Of a stretch of DNA of 64,000 nt, positions 63,004 to 64,000 are shown in pieces (position 1 is the stretch's first letter; every line of letters begins with the position of its first letter). The stretch lies in the NCBI GenBank assembly GCA_963575675.1, contig CAUYUA010000239.1:1-64000 (forward strand), given 5' to 3'. The DNA is from CAUYUA01 sp963575675. Lineage in GTDB: Bacteria > Pseudomonadota > Alphaproteobacteria > Azospirillales > Azospirillaceae. A program made the translations under genes and the position numbers. The notes beneath the pieces are model-generated. The model searched no databases. It saw nothing but the letters and a program-made list of their open reading frames with translations, and had not been told where the DNA came from.

Positions 63004-63264
63004 CGGTGACATTCCTCGCCGAAAATGAAAACGATCGCCCCGCACTTTTTAATAACCGTCAACACGTAAATCCGAAGCGCGTAAGGCCAAAGCGTTGGGC
63101 TATGATCCGCATAAAGTTCATCGCGCAACAAACCCTCTTCTTCAATACACAAGTACTAACATTCTTTCCGTTCAACAATGATTTTATTAACAAAATTTCA
63201 TAAGGAGTTTTACGTATCACGAAAACAAACCAATAAATATATTTTTATGCGGCAAAAAAAGAAC

Positions 63265-63526
63265 AAAATGAAAAGAGTCGGAGACTGCATCCCAGCCGCT
63301 CGGGCCAAGGACGAAAGTCCTTCTTAATTCACGAAGCGCCACTCCTCTGGAATCGTTTACTTGCGTATATCCGCTAACAACGAGAGAAAATAATAATAAA
63401 CAATAACAATAGAAAATTATAACCAACGCTTCCAGAGGAAAATCGCTTCGCGAATAAGGGGGGCTTTCGCTCCCCCCTTATAATCCCCGGAGACCAGGAA
63501 CACAGTCCCTGGACCCTTCTGATTTT
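63265..63526. repeat. Family A palindrome, asymmetric decay (A8)
   Basis: Right arm intact (about 63428-63526: TTCCAGAGGAAAATCGCTTC, GCGAATAAGGGGGGCTTTCG, ATAATCCCCGGAGACCAGGA, ACACAGTCCCTGGACCC). Left arm is diverged (AAAAGAGTCGGAGACTGCAT; AAGGACGAAAGTCCTT; CACGAAGCGCCACTCCTCTG). Lies upstream of mch, downstream of the YihY-type gene. Confidence 0.88.
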
Positions 63527-63566
63527 TATTCCAAAAAAACCAAAGCCCAATCCTCGCCAAGCCGCC

Positions 63567-64000
63567 TCATCGCCGAACCACCGAAGAAAGAAGGTGAACC
63601 GCAGCCCCTTCTTGCCGATGCTCCCCACCAGGGCCGGACCCCAACAACAAATCCTTCAACGTCACTCCCAACAACACTTGATCGCTCGCCTCAGCCGTTT
63701 CCAACAAATTCGTGCAACGATCACGCCAAGGCGTGTCCAAACCAACCACCTCGCGCATCGTGCTTCCACGCAAACCAATGCCCAGCGCCTTCAACAAATC
63801 AAATAAAGTCGCCTCGCTAAGATCACGAGTCAAAACCCAAAAATCTTTGGTCGTGCGCGCCACCCACTCGGCAGCCCGGAGCTGTTCCAACATCGCTTCA
63901 ATCGGAGCCGATCCCACAGGAATTCGGTCCACAAGCTGCCGACGACGACGACCGCCCCCCATACGCGACGCCTGAAGCAACTCGTTAAGAATACTCAAAG
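63567..64000 (-). CDS. C-terminal part of a probable YihY/BrkB-type protein (partial)
   Basis: 143 residues visible; the frame is open to the window edge, so the true start lies beyond it. The visible part is a winged-helix-like tail (GSAPIEAMLEQLRAAEWVAR, TKDFWVLTRDLSEATLFDLL, KALGIGLRG) like the C-terminal extension of alphaproteobacterial YihY/virulence-factor BrkB proteins. No membrane segment is visible to confirm it. An Rrf2-like regulator is an alternative. Confidence 0.5.
   Translation of the reverse strand, partial: LSILNELLQASRMGGGRRRRQLVDRIPVGSAPIEAMLEQLRAAEWVARTTKDFWVLTRDLSEATLFDLLKALGIGLRGSTMREVVGLDTPWRDRCTNLLETAEASDQVLLGVTLKDLLLGSGPGGEHRQEGAAVHLLSSVVRR

Overview
The window is a chromosomal segment of a Gram-negative alphaproteobacterium of moderate GC (about half, judged by eye). 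The evidence is the order mnmE-mnmG-rsmG-parA-parB on one strand, the run rpsB-tsf-pyrH-frr-uppS-cdsA-dxr-rseP-bamA-skp-fabZ-lpxA-lpxI-lpxB (LpxI rather than LpxH), and a mesaconyl-CoA hydratase of the ethylmalonyl-CoA pathway. The mix looks Rhodospirillales-like, but I cannot place it below class with confidence. Two perfect 16-bp parS palindromes lie in the par region, so this part is probably near the replication origin. I saw no rRNA, tRNA or CRISPR array.

Layout. 1-2900: holC, an HTH protein with a long disordered linker, and a CxxC redoxin. 3000-9900: a soluble multi-PAS hybrid histidine kinase followed by a REC-HD-GYP response regulator (a likely c-di-GMP pair). The 3' end of the regulator is interrupted by an intact IS66-family element (7124-9836) with an exact 8-bp target duplication. 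9900-16150: the minus-strand mnmE-mnmG-rsmG-parA-parB cluster with parS sites. 16500-28350: ferredoxin, DUF255 thioredoxin-domain protein, quinone oxidoreductase, secA, an orphan DUF58 protein, malic enzyme, dihydrolipoyl dehydrogenase. 29000-32300: a three-gene set (GT2, LAB_N membrane protein, GT39) of the kind that makes and transfers a lipid-linked sugar onto lipid A. 32500-47440: translation, isoprenoid, phospholipid, outer-membrane and lipid A genes on the plus strand; lpxD is absent from its usual place between skp and fabZ. 47870-54150: a GGDEF protein, a methyltransferase, the AmmeMemoRadiSam genes (amrS and a fused amrB-amrA) separated by an orphan rfbF, and a 63-aa protein. 54370-64000: BepA-like protease, a gamma-glutamyltransferase-like lipoprotein, aminotransferase, PrcB-like lipoprotein, M20 amidohydrolase, moaC, LysE-type exporter, mesaconyl-CoA hydratase and the end of a probable YihY/BrkB-type protein.

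The most unusual content is between the genes. Three families of dispersed intergenic repeats fill most gaps. Family A consists of large palindromes: arms of about 60-100 bp around a loop of about 50-70 bp, plus short, half and decayed forms. The two arms of one copy match each other better than they match other copies, and base changes are paired. Family B is MITE-like: about 165-220 bp with terminal inverted repeats beginning ATATACTC and an inner GGCCTTTGG palindrome. Family C is a 180-bp nested palindrome with 38-bp imperfect ends, with solo ends elsewhere. They sit at operon ends, between genes of essential operons, and in one case supply the last codons of lpxB. Family A may be a mobile bidirectional terminator or another RNA-structure element; that is inference.
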